Made by a program: the position numbers and the translations under genes. A model generated the notes under the pieces. It did no database searches and had not been told where the DNA came from. It was given only the letters and a program-made list of their open reading frames with translations. Source: Burkholderiales bacterium (lineage in GTDB: Bacteria > Pseudomonadota > Gammaproteobacteria > Burkholderiales > Burkholderiaceae_F). From it: DNA of 9,915 nucleotides. Positions 1 through 6,042 of this stretch are shown in pieces. The stretch lies in the NCBI GenBank assembly GCA_021205255.1, contig JAJPXW010000146.1, forward strand, positions 1 through 9,915, read 5' to 3'. Position 1 is the stretch's first letter, and every line of letters begins with the position of its first letter.

Positions 1-2
1 GT

Positions 3-128
3 TTAAGATACCGATGTCATAAAATGACATTAATAAGTTTCGACTTCAAAGAATTGTTTGGAACAATGAGTGCTCGTATCGCAAGTGGTTTTGAAATAAT
101 TAAATTTATGGAAGAGCTACGTTCTTAG
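3..128 (+). other. Short open frame at left edge, possible gene 3' end
   Basis: This frame is open from the left edge to a TAG at 126-128, giving about 41 codons. It could be the C-terminal end of a gene that begins outside the window, or a 34-residue peptide starting at the ATG at 24. The tail reads LFGTMSARIASGFEIIKFME, which could form an amphipathic helix. There is no clear ribosome binding site before the ATG and I do not recognise the family. An open run of this length is close to what chance allows in AT-rich DNA. Confidence 0.2.
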
Positions 129-657
129 CCATTCTCTTTTAGCAGCAATTCTTGTTCAAGCCCAAGTCTTAATTTTGTCTCTCATAATGACAAGAATTTC
201 TTCCAGACCAAAGGAAGAGGAAGATGGAATATTAAAAGGTGAAATTTCTTCCCCATCTCCAATATAAGAACTCTTCGACAATAGAATTTTCGTTTTCTAG
301 CCTAAAGAATTCCTCTTTTAATAGATAGCTACCTAGATTAAGAATTTGAAAGACTCATTGCTCCATAGAAGCATTTTTACCGAATGTAAGAATTCAGCCA
401 TGTTAAAAACGCAAAGGCTATAAATTAAATGTTACCTCAATTTGGGAATTGCCTTTTATAGTTAACAATGCTTTCCTTAACAGGGGTCTTTCGTTTGATT
501 TCTTATTCATCTAAAGAAGCTAGTGAATTTGTAGGGCGACAAATAGTGACTCAAAAGTAGGAGGCACTCACGAAAGAAACGTCTCTAGACTTTTCAATAG
601 AAAAGTTTGGAACAAATTTAAATTTTTGAATGTGGTCAGAAAGTTTCCAACACATCC
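129..657. other. AT-rich intergenic stretch without a recognisable gene
   Basis: I find no long open frame, recognisable protein fragment or RNA gene here on either strand. It has several copies of an AAGAATTC-like word (for example near 306 and 388) and one hairpin, listed separately at 585-610. Confidence 0.5.
585..610. other. Hairpin in intergenic DNA
   Basis: A perfect 7-bp inverted repeat, ACTTTTC / GAAAAGT, surrounds the loop AATA at 596-599. The stem can extend to about 11 bp if G-T pairs are allowed. It lies about 50 bp beyond the stronger hairpin that follows the 709-1281 gene. It has no T-tract on either side, so its role is unclear. Confidence 0.3.
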
Positions 658-681
658 AAAGGAAGATGACCGTCTTCCTTT
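658..681 (-). terminator. Candidate terminator of the leftward exported-protein gene
   Basis: The arms AAAGGAAGA (658-666) and TCTTCCTTT (673-681) are perfect 9-bp complements around a 6-base loop. The hairpin begins about 28 bp beyond the stop codon of the leftward gene ending at 709. On the minus strand the T-rich part lies inside the second arm rather than after it, so termination may be weak. Confidence 0.45.
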
Positions 682-708
682 TCTACGAATCGTTTGCTAA
701 AGAAGGCG

Positions 709-1281
709 TTAAAGGATATCTAAATCCCTACAACTATAGGCGTCTGGAAGTTTTTCTTTAAGTATTTCGCTAAAGACCGGTTCAGTCAAGAAAGTAAGAG
801 CGCCTTTAGTGTTATTGGCACGCATAATAAGAATTGCACCCCCAAATGGTCTATGCCAAATCGATACGACTTCGTCTTTGTTATCGTTAACATAGGTAGG
901 ATCGCCATACTTCTTGATTAGCGCTTGGAAGTATTGGTCATAATTGGAGAAGTTCTGGGTTTTATCGAACTTGATAACTACTGCTTCGATCTTTCCAGAA
1001 TCTTTGTCCATTCCTATACCAGCACTTATCTCGGCATTTCCTGGAAGCTGGAAACATCCTGGTTGAAGAGTAACATAGTCGCCTTTATTTTCAACTGTGC
1101 ACCCTTTAGCTTTCATATCTTGCTCAAACTGGCTCATCAGCGTTTTGCCAAGTTCGATTGATCCTAGTACGGACGCTCCAGTCGCTTCATCGGCCGGCTG
1201 AGCAATGACAGGACTAGTTCCAACTGCCAACAAGCATGTAACAGGTAAAACTAAAGAGATAAGTTGGATTTTTGCGCTCAT
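709..1281 (-). CDS. Small exported protein of unknown function
   Basis: A 190-residue protein with a clear Sec signal peptide: a short basic start (MSAK), a hydrophobic core at about residues 5-24, and a likely signal peptidase I cut after VIA at residue 27. The mature part of about 163 residues should lie in the periplasm or outside the cell. It has three cysteines (61, 76, 184); C61 and C76 could form a disulphide. The middle looks like a small alpha/beta domain, with the stretches IEAVVIKFDK and IKKYGDPTYV and an aromatic IWHRPFGG. I do not recognise the family. The ATG at 1281 is chosen because AGGAGG lies just upstream and the signal peptide begins there; the frame stays open to 1368, but that would put about 29 poorly fitting residues before the signal. 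The gene stands alone, divergent from the cysteine-rich gene at 1703. Confidence 0.7.
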   Translation of the reverse strand: MSAKIQLISLVLPVTCLLAVGTSPVIAQPADEATGASVLGSIELGKTLMSQFEQDMKAKGCTVENKGDYVTLQPGCFQLPGNAEISAGIGMDKDSGKIEAVVIKFDKTQNFSNYDQYFQALIKKYGDPTYVNDNKDEVVSIWHRPFGGAILIMRANNTKGALTFLTEPVFSEILKEKLPDAYSCRDLDIL

Positions 1282-1702
1282 GTTTCCTCCTTGGGCATTC
1301 AGTGCGGCGAATGTTACACCATCGAATCTCTGAAGTCTTATCTGAATATTTAGAACGCATTTAGGCAACTAACTACGTCACGCTTTTAGATGATAGGGTA
1401 AGGTCATACTTATTCTTCGGTAGAAAATTCTCAAATCAAAGCAAAGGTTTCTAACTTAAAGAATTCCAATAACCCACCTTATATGGACTTATCCAATTAG
1501 AATTCTTCCCCTAAGACTTTGAAAAAGTAGAATTTCTATAAAGCAAAAGAAACTAAAAAAGTCCATTAAAAACCTACTTGAGCACTATTCTCTACCTAAC
1601 TTTAGGTAGATATACTTAATAAGTGAAATAATCCTTACGTTTTGGAAACCTACTAAAACCCTGTGTTTTGGAAAGCTTCTTCCCCATTCGAAACAAAATA
1701 AA
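1282..1702. other. Divergent intergenic region with hairpin and short direct repeats
   Basis: This region separates the leftward gene starting at 1281 from the rightward gene starting at 1703 and should hold both promoters. At 1591-1610 there is an inverted repeat, TCTACCT / AGGTAGA around a six-base loop, immediately followed by TATACT at 1611-1616, which resembles a -10 box. No well-spaced -35 box is visible for it. The 10-base word GTTTTGGAAA occurs at 1639-1648 and again at 1665-1674, 26 bp apart, just before the cysteine-rich gene; it could be a pair of operator half-sites. Confidence 0.3.
1286..1291 (-). promoter_or_regulatory. Shine-Dalgarno site that fixes the start at 1281
   Basis: On the minus strand the sequence before the ATG is CCAAGGAGGAAAC, with a near-perfect AGGAGG about four to five bases ahead of the start codon. 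This supports the 190-residue form over a longer reading from 1368. Confidence 0.75.
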
Positions 1703-3205
1703 ATGCGAGCAAAATTTAACACCCATAAGAAGTTTGTCCTGTTAGCAATTGTAGCTACGTGCCTTGGATTGACCTCTGTTCCAGCAGCAGAGCTAAGCCC
1801 GGAATATTGCAATATACCTCTGTGCTCATCAGGCGATAAGTCGCCATCCATAAAACAATTACTCGGCTTTGAAAGCGGGAAACTCGGATGGTGGGACTGT
1901 AGAATCCAAAGCAAATGTAGAGATTTGTCAGACGAAATCCGCAAACTTAAATTGGATTTATGAGACTGCTCAAATGAAACGCTTACTTCATATCAGAACA
2001 AGATTCTTGAACTGAATACCAGACTTATAGATCTGTCAAGAAAATTTGGAGAAAAAGGGGAAGAAGTTGTCGGTTCACGTATGAAAGACGGCTTAATAGC
2101 AGGTCTTAGGGAGCATCTAAAAAAATGCTATAGCTCCAGTCTTTTCATACCAAATCCGGAAGAATGCGTCACGGTTGCATGTAAAGAAATAGTAGGTACG
2201 ATAGATCGACTTGGCGTCAATCAAAGAGATTGTAAAGTTGAACTAGAGGCTCTCTACCCTAGCAAGGATTTAACATGGGACTTCGACTTCGAACATACCC
2301 TAGTTAATAAGAAGCTTAATGAATTAAAAGAAAAATGCATTAATGCCAACTTCATTCCTGCCATGACCGCTTTTGACATTCCAATTATGAAAAAGGACAT
2401 GCCCCTAGCAGAGGAATGTCTATCCCATGGTGGAAAACTTAATTATCAACTATCGGCCTTAAAGGTTGGACCTAAGGATTGTGCCACGGCTCTATATCAC
2501 ACTTTATTAGAGGAAGTTGCAGATTTTGACGATTCTCTTGACAGACTAGGAGAGGTAACTAATAAAGAATTCTGTACGGTTTTACATGACCGGTTCAAAA
2601 GAGATTTAGAAAACAAAGTTGCAATGCATTTTCTAAAGTGCGAAGAACAAGGCCTTTTCCCTGAAAATAAGCTTCAGTGCATTTCTCGTCAATGCAAGGA
2701 GGACGAAGAAAAAATAGCTTCTTTTAAAGTTACTAAGGAAGAATGTGAAAATCACCCTCGAAATTTTGTTCTCCATACTCAATTTAGCTATGAAAACTTG
2801 CTCATTCAAGATAAGCTCAAAGAGTATCAACAAAAATGCATCGATGAAAATAAACTTCCTTACAAAAAGATTGGCACCGACTGGGTTACGAAGAGCGAAT
2901 ACGAAACTCAATACAAATTAATGGAGAGAGCAATTGCCGCATTGGGGCAAGATGAGGAGAGTACCTGGCCAGAATCAAATATCAAAATCATTCCATTCTT
3001 GAAACTTCAGTCTGAGATAAAGGGATTTAAGGTTGATAAGGAACACTGCAAAAACGTAAGGATTCTTGCTCCCTTAAAAGCCAATATCGACCAATATATT
3101 TTGCTTTGGAGAAATTCCGGTTTTGAAGTGCCACAGTCGACAAACGAGTTAGAGGACCTGGTAACTCAGTTTGCAAGAGACTGCGCGGCTAAACACTTTG
3201 ATTGA
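1703..3205 (+). pseudogene. Exported cysteine-rich repeat protein gene interrupted by an in-frame TGA
   Basis: The frame is open from an ATG at 1703 to a TGA at 3203-3205, about 500 codons, apart from one TGA at 1961-1963 (codon 87). The first part has a signal peptide: basic MRAKFNTHKK, a hydrophobic core, and a likely cut after VPA near residue 28. Past the TGA the frame stays open for more than 410 codons, with the same cysteine-rich composition, so this was one gene. The body holds degenerate repeats ending in an [LF][KG]V-x3-[DE]-C motif (LGVNQRDC, LKVGPKDC, FKVTKEEC, FKVDKEHC), often preceded by two further cysteines. I do not recognise the family; the likely location is periplasm or cell surface with disulphides. 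The next ATG, at 2081, lacks a well-placed ribosome binding site and a signal peptide, so the C-terminal part is unlikely to be made and exported alone. There is no strong ribosome binding site at 1703 either. A sequencing error or stop-codon readthrough is possible. Confidence 0.65.
1898..3049 (+). repeat. Degenerate cysteine-motif repeats encoded in the interrupted gene
   Basis: Repeat cores lie at about 1898-1969, 2165-2233, 2417-2482 and 2678-2746, with a partial copy ending at 3049. The first, second and fourth share cysteine, four or five residues, cysteine, exactly sixteen residues, cysteine. The third has glycine in place of the middle cysteine. Each unit is preceded by a helix ending in KC and then by [FL]-[IP]-containing stretches (SLFIPN, ANFIPA, QGLFPEN, NKLPYK). 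The DNA copies are diverged, so the duplication is old. Confidence 0.6.
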
Positions 3206-3233
3206 GCTTCGTAAACAGAGACTTAATACTCAC

Positions 3234-3249
3234 AGAAAACTGACTAAAG
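3234..3249 (+). repeat. 16-bp direct repeat, copy 1
   Basis: AGAAAACTGACTAAAG occurs here and identically at 3695-3710. This copy overlaps the left arm of the terminator after the cysteine-rich gene. The two copies border the degraded segment that carries the IS21-like repeats. Confidence 0.6.
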
Positions 3250-3287
3250 GCTATATTTTTCTGAAAAGAAATATAGCCTTTTATTTT
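3246..3287 (+). terminator. Intrinsic terminator after the cysteine-rich gene
   Basis: The arms AAAGGCTATATTT (3246-3258) and AAATATAGCCTTT (3269-3281) are perfect 13-bp complements with a loop of about 10 bases, followed by a T-rich TATTTT. The hairpin begins about 40 bp after the stop codon at 3205. It is the best terminator in the window. Confidence 0.8.
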
Positions 3288-3325
3288 GACAAAGAGACTT
3301 GAATACGATTCTTGTGCGATTGTGA

Positions 3326-3550
3326 TTAAAGGTAATGGCGCTCCCTTGGTATCCTACAATTCGTCACCATATTAGGAAAGGCAACGGACTTGTCATTTAG
3401 ATCAGGTGGGACTTCTTCAAAGTCCTAGAAGATGGCCTTCAAAACATTGCCAATTGTCCTAGCCACCGGGCGGTTTGGAAAGTCATAGAAAATCTCACTT
3501 TTCCAAACGATTGTGCCAGAGGTTCGAACAGAAACGAAGTCCTCTAACTG
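3326..3550 (-). pseudogene. Decayed leftward coding fragment, family not recognised
   Basis: One minus-strand frame runs from just after a TAA (3551-3553) to a TAA at 3326-3328, broken by a single TAG at 3425-3427. The 41 codons before the TAG include VRTSGTIVWKSEIFYDF and NRPVARTIGNVLKAIF; the 32 after it include DFEEVPPDLNDKSVAFPN. The composition looks protein-like, but there is no start codon or ribosome binding site and I cannot name the family. It lies next to IS21-like repeats and may be part of the same mobile element wreck or an unrelated gene remnant. Confidence 0.3.
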
Positions 3551-3621
3551 TTAGACAAGAAAGCCATTAGCCGAATCTGTAGGAATCTACTAGCTCTTTG
3601 GAGTGCCGGAATTTTCACTGC

Positions 3622-3685
3622 ATGTTGCACTTGTTCCGAATGATTGTCCCACTGTTTCCGAACGACTGTCTCACGAAGCCGAACG
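3622..3685 (-). mobile_element. Tandem 21-22 bp units resembling an IS21-family end
   Basis: Read on the minus strand, three contiguous units follow one another: CGTTCGGCTTCGTGAGACAG (3685 down to 3665), CGTTCGGAAACAGTGGGACA (3664 to 3643) and CATTCGGAACAAGTGCAACA (3642 to 3622). A looser relative, TTTGGAAAAGTGAGA, is at about 3493-3507. Ends of IS21-family insertion sequences carry several copies of a roughly 20-bp transposase-binding repeat with a TTCSGGAA-like core, and these look like such copies. I find no istA or istB coding sequence, so this would be a remnant end. The family call rests on memory of IS21 ends. Confidence 0.4.
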
Positions 3686-3694
3686 GTACGATAA

Positions 3695-3710
3695 AGAAAA
3701 CTGACTAAAG
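3695..3710 (+). repeat. 16-bp direct repeat, copy 2
   Basis: Identical to 3234-3249. It lies immediately beyond the three IS21-like units on the pckA side. It is too long to be a normal IS21 target duplication. Confidence 0.6.
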
Positions 3711-3816
3711 CCCAGAAAGTCAAAACGGTCATAAATTGAGCCACTTTTGGCACGACTATTGCATGTATTCAATAGGTCTTTGTTAATGGACTTTTAATTT
3801 CAAAAAATGTGGTAGA

Positions 3817-3823
3817 TGAGGAA
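3817..3823 (+). promoter_or_regulatory. Shine-Dalgarno site that fixes the pckA start at 3831
   Basis: TGAGGAA lies seven bases ahead of the ATG at 3831. The earlier in-frame ATG at 3816 overlaps this motif and has no ribosome binding site of its own. Confidence 0.65.
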
Positions 3824-3830
3824 ATTCAAA

Positions 3831-5519
3831 ATGCAAAAAGGAATTGTGGCGGCGCTAGCGCGCTGCGGAATACAAAATATTAAGGAAATTATTCATAATC
3901 CTACGTTTGAACAACTTAGAAAAGAAGAGACGGCCTCTGAACTTGAAGGATATGAAAAAGCCCAGGTAACGAGCACTGGTGCATTAAATGTAATGACCGG
4001 CGTGTTTACGGGTAGGTCTCCCAAAGATAAATATATTGTTCGTGACAACTCCACAAAAGATACGGTTTGGTGGAATTCTGAAAAATATCCAAACGATAAT
4101 CATCCTCTGTCGGAAAACTCCTGGAACAAGCTTGAAGAAATTGCGGCTAAGGAACTATCGGGCAAGAAGCTTTACGTAGTCGATGCATTTTGCGGTTCCC
4201 ATGAAAATTCAAGGCTAAAAGTACGCTTTGTCATGGAAGTCGCTTGGCAAGCCCATTTTGTTACCAATATGTTTATCCGTCCTTCCAAGAAAGAATTGGA
4301 GGAATTTGGTAGACCTGACTTTGTAGTATTGGCAGCTAGTAAGGCTAAAGTTGAAAACTTCAAGGAGCTAGGACTCAATAGTGAAACAGCCATAGCCTTC
4401 AATTTGAATAAAGGCATGCAGCTCATTCTGAATACCTGGTACGGCGGAGAAATGAAAAAAGGTCTTTTCTCCGTTATGAACTATCTCAATCCACTGAAAG
4501 GTATTGCCTCTATGCATTGTTCTGCCAATACCAATGAAGAAGGAAAGGACACGGCAATCTTCTTTGGACTTTCAGGCACTGGCAAAACTACACTCTCCAC
4601 TGATCCAAAGCGTCGATTAATTGGTGATGATGAACATGGCTGGGATGACAAAGGCGTCTTTAATTACGAAGGTGGGTGCTATGCGAAAGTAATTCGCTTG
4701 AGCAAAGAGGACGAACCTGATATTTGGAATGCCATCCGCCCTCATGCTCTTCTCGAAAATGTCATAGTCAATTCGAATGGCGTCCCTGACTACAACAATT
4801 CTTCAGCCACGGAAAATACTCGGGTCTCCTACCCTATCTACCACATAGAAAATAGAGTAAAACCGATTTCCATAGGACCAGATGCCAAAGAAATCATTTT
4901 CCTAACTGCCGATGCATTCGGAGTTTTGCCTCCAGTTTCTATTCTGACTGAAGAACAAGCCCAGTATTATTTTCTCTCCGGTTACACCTCTAAGCTAGCC
5001 GGTACTGAAAGAGGAATCACAGAACCACTTCCAACTTTCTCTGCTTGTTTTGGTGCTGCTTTTCTAACTTTGCATCCCATTATTTACGCAGAAGTATTAA
5101 ATCACCGAGCAAAAATGTCAGGTGCCACTTTTTATCTTGTAAACACTGGATGGAACGGCACTGGCAAGCGGATTTCCATTAAAGACACACGAGCTATTAT
5201 TGACCGTATTCTCGACCATTCCATTCTCGAGGCACCAAGAGAGAAAATTCCTTATTTCAATCTGGAATTCCCCACCGAAGTAGAAGGTGCACAAAAAGGC
5301 ATGCTCGATCCTAGAGATACGTATTCCGATCCACTTGAGTGGGATAGACGGGCAGTAAAACTTGCTAAGGCCTTTATAAAGAACTTCCAAAAGTTCACAG
5401 CAACTAGTCAGCAATGCAAAGAACTTGAATCCTTTGGTCCAACTTTACAGAAAGAGCAGACCTTGAATTTTTATTTCCACCAACTTTCCAATGGATTTGA
5501 GCATACAGCTCACTGGTAA
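3831..5519 (+). CDS. pckA: Phosphoenolpyruvate carboxykinase (ATP)
   Basis: A cytosolic enzyme that interconverts PEP + CO2 + ADP and oxaloacetate + ATP. In succinate-forming anaerobes it runs in the carboxylating direction and feeds malate, fumarate and succinate. Counting from the ATG at 3831 (562 residues), visible signatures are the substrate loop GRSPKDKYIV (R62), KK at 209-210 and H229 of SMHCSAN for the metal and substrate, the P-loop GLSGTGKT at 246-253, and kinase-2 IGDDEHGWDD with D266/D267. All catalytic residues seen in E. coli PckA are present. The start at 3831 fits family alignment and the ribosome binding site; starting at 3816 would add MRKFK. The core ends near residue 539 at FGPTL, where family members normally stop, and 23 further residues follow. 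The gene is monocistronic: degraded IS-like DNA lies upstream and a large hairpin downstream. TTGCAT (3759-3764) 17 bp from GTTAAT is a weak promoter candidate. Confidence 0.95.
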   Translation: MQKGIVAALARCGIQNIKEIIHNPTFEQLRKEETASELEGYEKAQVTSTGALNVMTGVFTGRSPKDKYIVRDNSTKDTVWWNSEKYPNDNHPLSENSWNKLEEIAAKELSGKKLYVVDAFCGSHENSRLKVRFVMEVAWQAHFVTNMFIRPSKKELEEFGRPDFVVLAASKAKVENFKELGLNSETAIAFNLNKGMQLILNTWYGGEMKKGLFSVMNYLNPLKGIASMHCSANTNEEGKDTAIFFGLSGTGKTTLSTDPKRRLIGDDEHGWDDKGVFNYEGGCYAKVIRLSKEDEPDIWNAIRPHALLENVIVNSNGVPDYNNSSATENTRVSYPIYHIENRVKPISIGPDAKEIIFLTADAFGVLPPVSILTEEQAQYYFLSGYTSKLAGTERGITEPLPTFSACFGAAFLTLHPIIYAEVLNHRAKMSGATFYLVNTGWNGTGKRISIKDTRAIIDRILDHSILEAPREKIPYFNLEFPTEVEGAQKGMLDPRDTYSDPLEWDRRAVKLAKAFIKNFQKFTATSQQCKELESFGPTLQKEQTLNFYFHQLSNGFEHTAHW

Positions 5520-5563
5520 GCCGTTAAAACTATAACTTTTGATTGTAAGAACAGGGTTTGAAG

Positions 5564-5613
5564 CATTAAAAGTAAGTGTTGCCCCTTTTAAGGGCATTCA
5601 CTGACTTTTAATG
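5564..5613. terminator. Long interrupted hairpin between pckA and the AraC remnant
   Basis: CATTAAAAGT (5564-5573) pairs with ACTTTTAATG (5604-5613), AGTG (5575-5578) with CACT (5599-5602), and GCCC (5581-5584) with GGGC (5592-5595), giving a 50-base hairpin with small bulges. It begins 45 bp after the pckA stop and contains the stop codon of the leftward AraC remnant, so it probably once served as a two-way terminator. There is no long T-tract on the plus side. Confidence 0.5.
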
Positions 5614-5687
5614 TTCCTTTTCGGTGCTTCCCCAAACAGTCTTTTGTATTCTCGATTGAATTGCTGTGGACGGCCATCTCCCATTTT
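5598..5687 (-). pseudogene. C-terminal end of an AraC-family regulator gene (remnant)
   Basis: The minus strand encodes GRPQQFNREYKRLFGEAPKR followed by NIKSQ and a TGA at 5598-5600. This matches the conserved end of the second helix-turn-helix of AraC/XylS regulators, where [ST]xxQFSREYKRxFGxxPxxD/N is typical. Only about 29 codons survive; upstream the match stops at the tnpB remnant and its terminal hairpin near 5688. The fragment lies on the same strand as the aldo/keto reductase at 6457-7473. With the likely N-terminal piece at 6043-6200 it suggests one regulator gene that lost its middle. The protein cannot be made from this fragment. Confidence 0.65.
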
Positions 5688-5723
5688 GTGTGCCGTCTTG
5701 AAAAACTATTCAAGACGGCACAC
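5688..5723. repeat. Perfect 15-bp hairpin at the end of the tnpB remnant
   Basis: GTGTGCCGTCTTGAA (5688-5702) and TTCAAGACGGCACAC (5709-5723) are exact complements around the loop AAACTA. The hairpin sits where tnpB homology ends and AraC homology begins, and the apparent tnpB stop codon (5710-5712) lies inside it. IS200/IS605 elements carry hairpins near their ends that the single-strand transposase recognises, so this is a candidate right-end structure. Confidence 0.55.
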
Positions 5724-6042
5724 GGGTTACCACGTCACATCTCTCCGTTGCAATCCCGTCTTTCTCCAGGATTGTCCGCAGAGCGTTCAACTCGGAGGCT
5801 TTATAGTCGGCCTGAGCCATTCCGACTTGATTTTGGAATTTTCCGCGCGGCCCACTTCGGGCGGCTTCACCACCTCCCAAAGCAGGTTAAATAGGCAGAG
5901 TGCGGCGTTGGGGTCGCGGTCCCTGACCATTTCGCATGACGGGCACCGGTAGACTCTTTCGGACAGTTTTTATCTTTTTCCTGGCTCCGCAGTTGGAGCA
6001 GGTCTTGGTGCTGGGAAAGAACCTACTGGCCACCTCCACGTT
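5710..6042 (-). pseudogene. tnpB: IS200/IS605-type tnpB remnant (C-terminal part, frameshifted)
   Basis: Three pieces in order on the minus strand match the end of TnpB, the RNA-guided nuclease of IS200/IS605 elements. First comes NVEVASRFFPSTKTCSNCGA (6042 to about 5985), with the first zinc-ribbon CxxC at 5989-6000. Next, in another frame, comes LSERVYRCPSCEMV then DRDPNAALC, with the second CxxC at 5934-5945 and the RuvC-III motif DRDPNAA at 5901-5921. Last, back in the first frame, comes ADYKASELNALRTILEKDGI, ending at a TGA at 5710-5712. So at least two frameshifts separate the parts, at about 5946-5989 and about 5822-5900, and the N-terminal three quarters is missing; a TAG sits just before NVEV. 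The stretch is visibly richer in G and C than its neighbours, as expected for acquired DNA. It cannot encode a working nuclease. Confidence 0.8.

Noticed and set aside
1282..1368. A 219-residue form of the leftward exported protein starting at 1368
   Set aside because: The ATG at 1281 has a strong AGGAGG and places the signal peptide at the N-terminus; the extra 29 residues look non-coding.
1961..1963. TGA read as selenocysteine
   Set aside because: Only a weak 5-bp hairpin (ATGAA/TTCAT, 1974-1991) follows it, which does not resemble a bacterial SECIS element, and parallel repeats have Arg, Lys or Glu at this position rather than Cys.
1961..3205. Genome-wide reassignment of TGA to tryptophan
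   Set aside because: The intact genes here contain no internal TGA and use TGG for Trp; the cysteine-rich gene itself also ends in TGA.
2081..3205. A separate 374-residue gene starting at the ATG at 2081
   Set aside because: It is in the same frame as the upstream signal-peptide part, with only one stop between them, no well-placed ribosome binding site and no export signal of its own.
3622..3685. CRISPR array
   Set aside because: The 21-22 bp units are directly contiguous with no spacers and are degenerate.
3544..3753. A 69-residue leftward gene across the IS21-like units
   Set aside because: The frame runs through the tandem repeat array, has no clear ribosome binding site and ends beside another decayed frame; it is better explained as a by-product of the repeats.
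3816..3830. pckA start at the ATG at 3816
   Set aside because: That ATG overlaps the ribosome binding site for the ATG at 3831 and the added residues have no counterpart in the family.
5611..5952. Rightward open frames over the tnpB remnant
   Set aside because: They are antisense to recognisable TnpB motifs and have no known homology; they are shadows of the GC-rich remnant.
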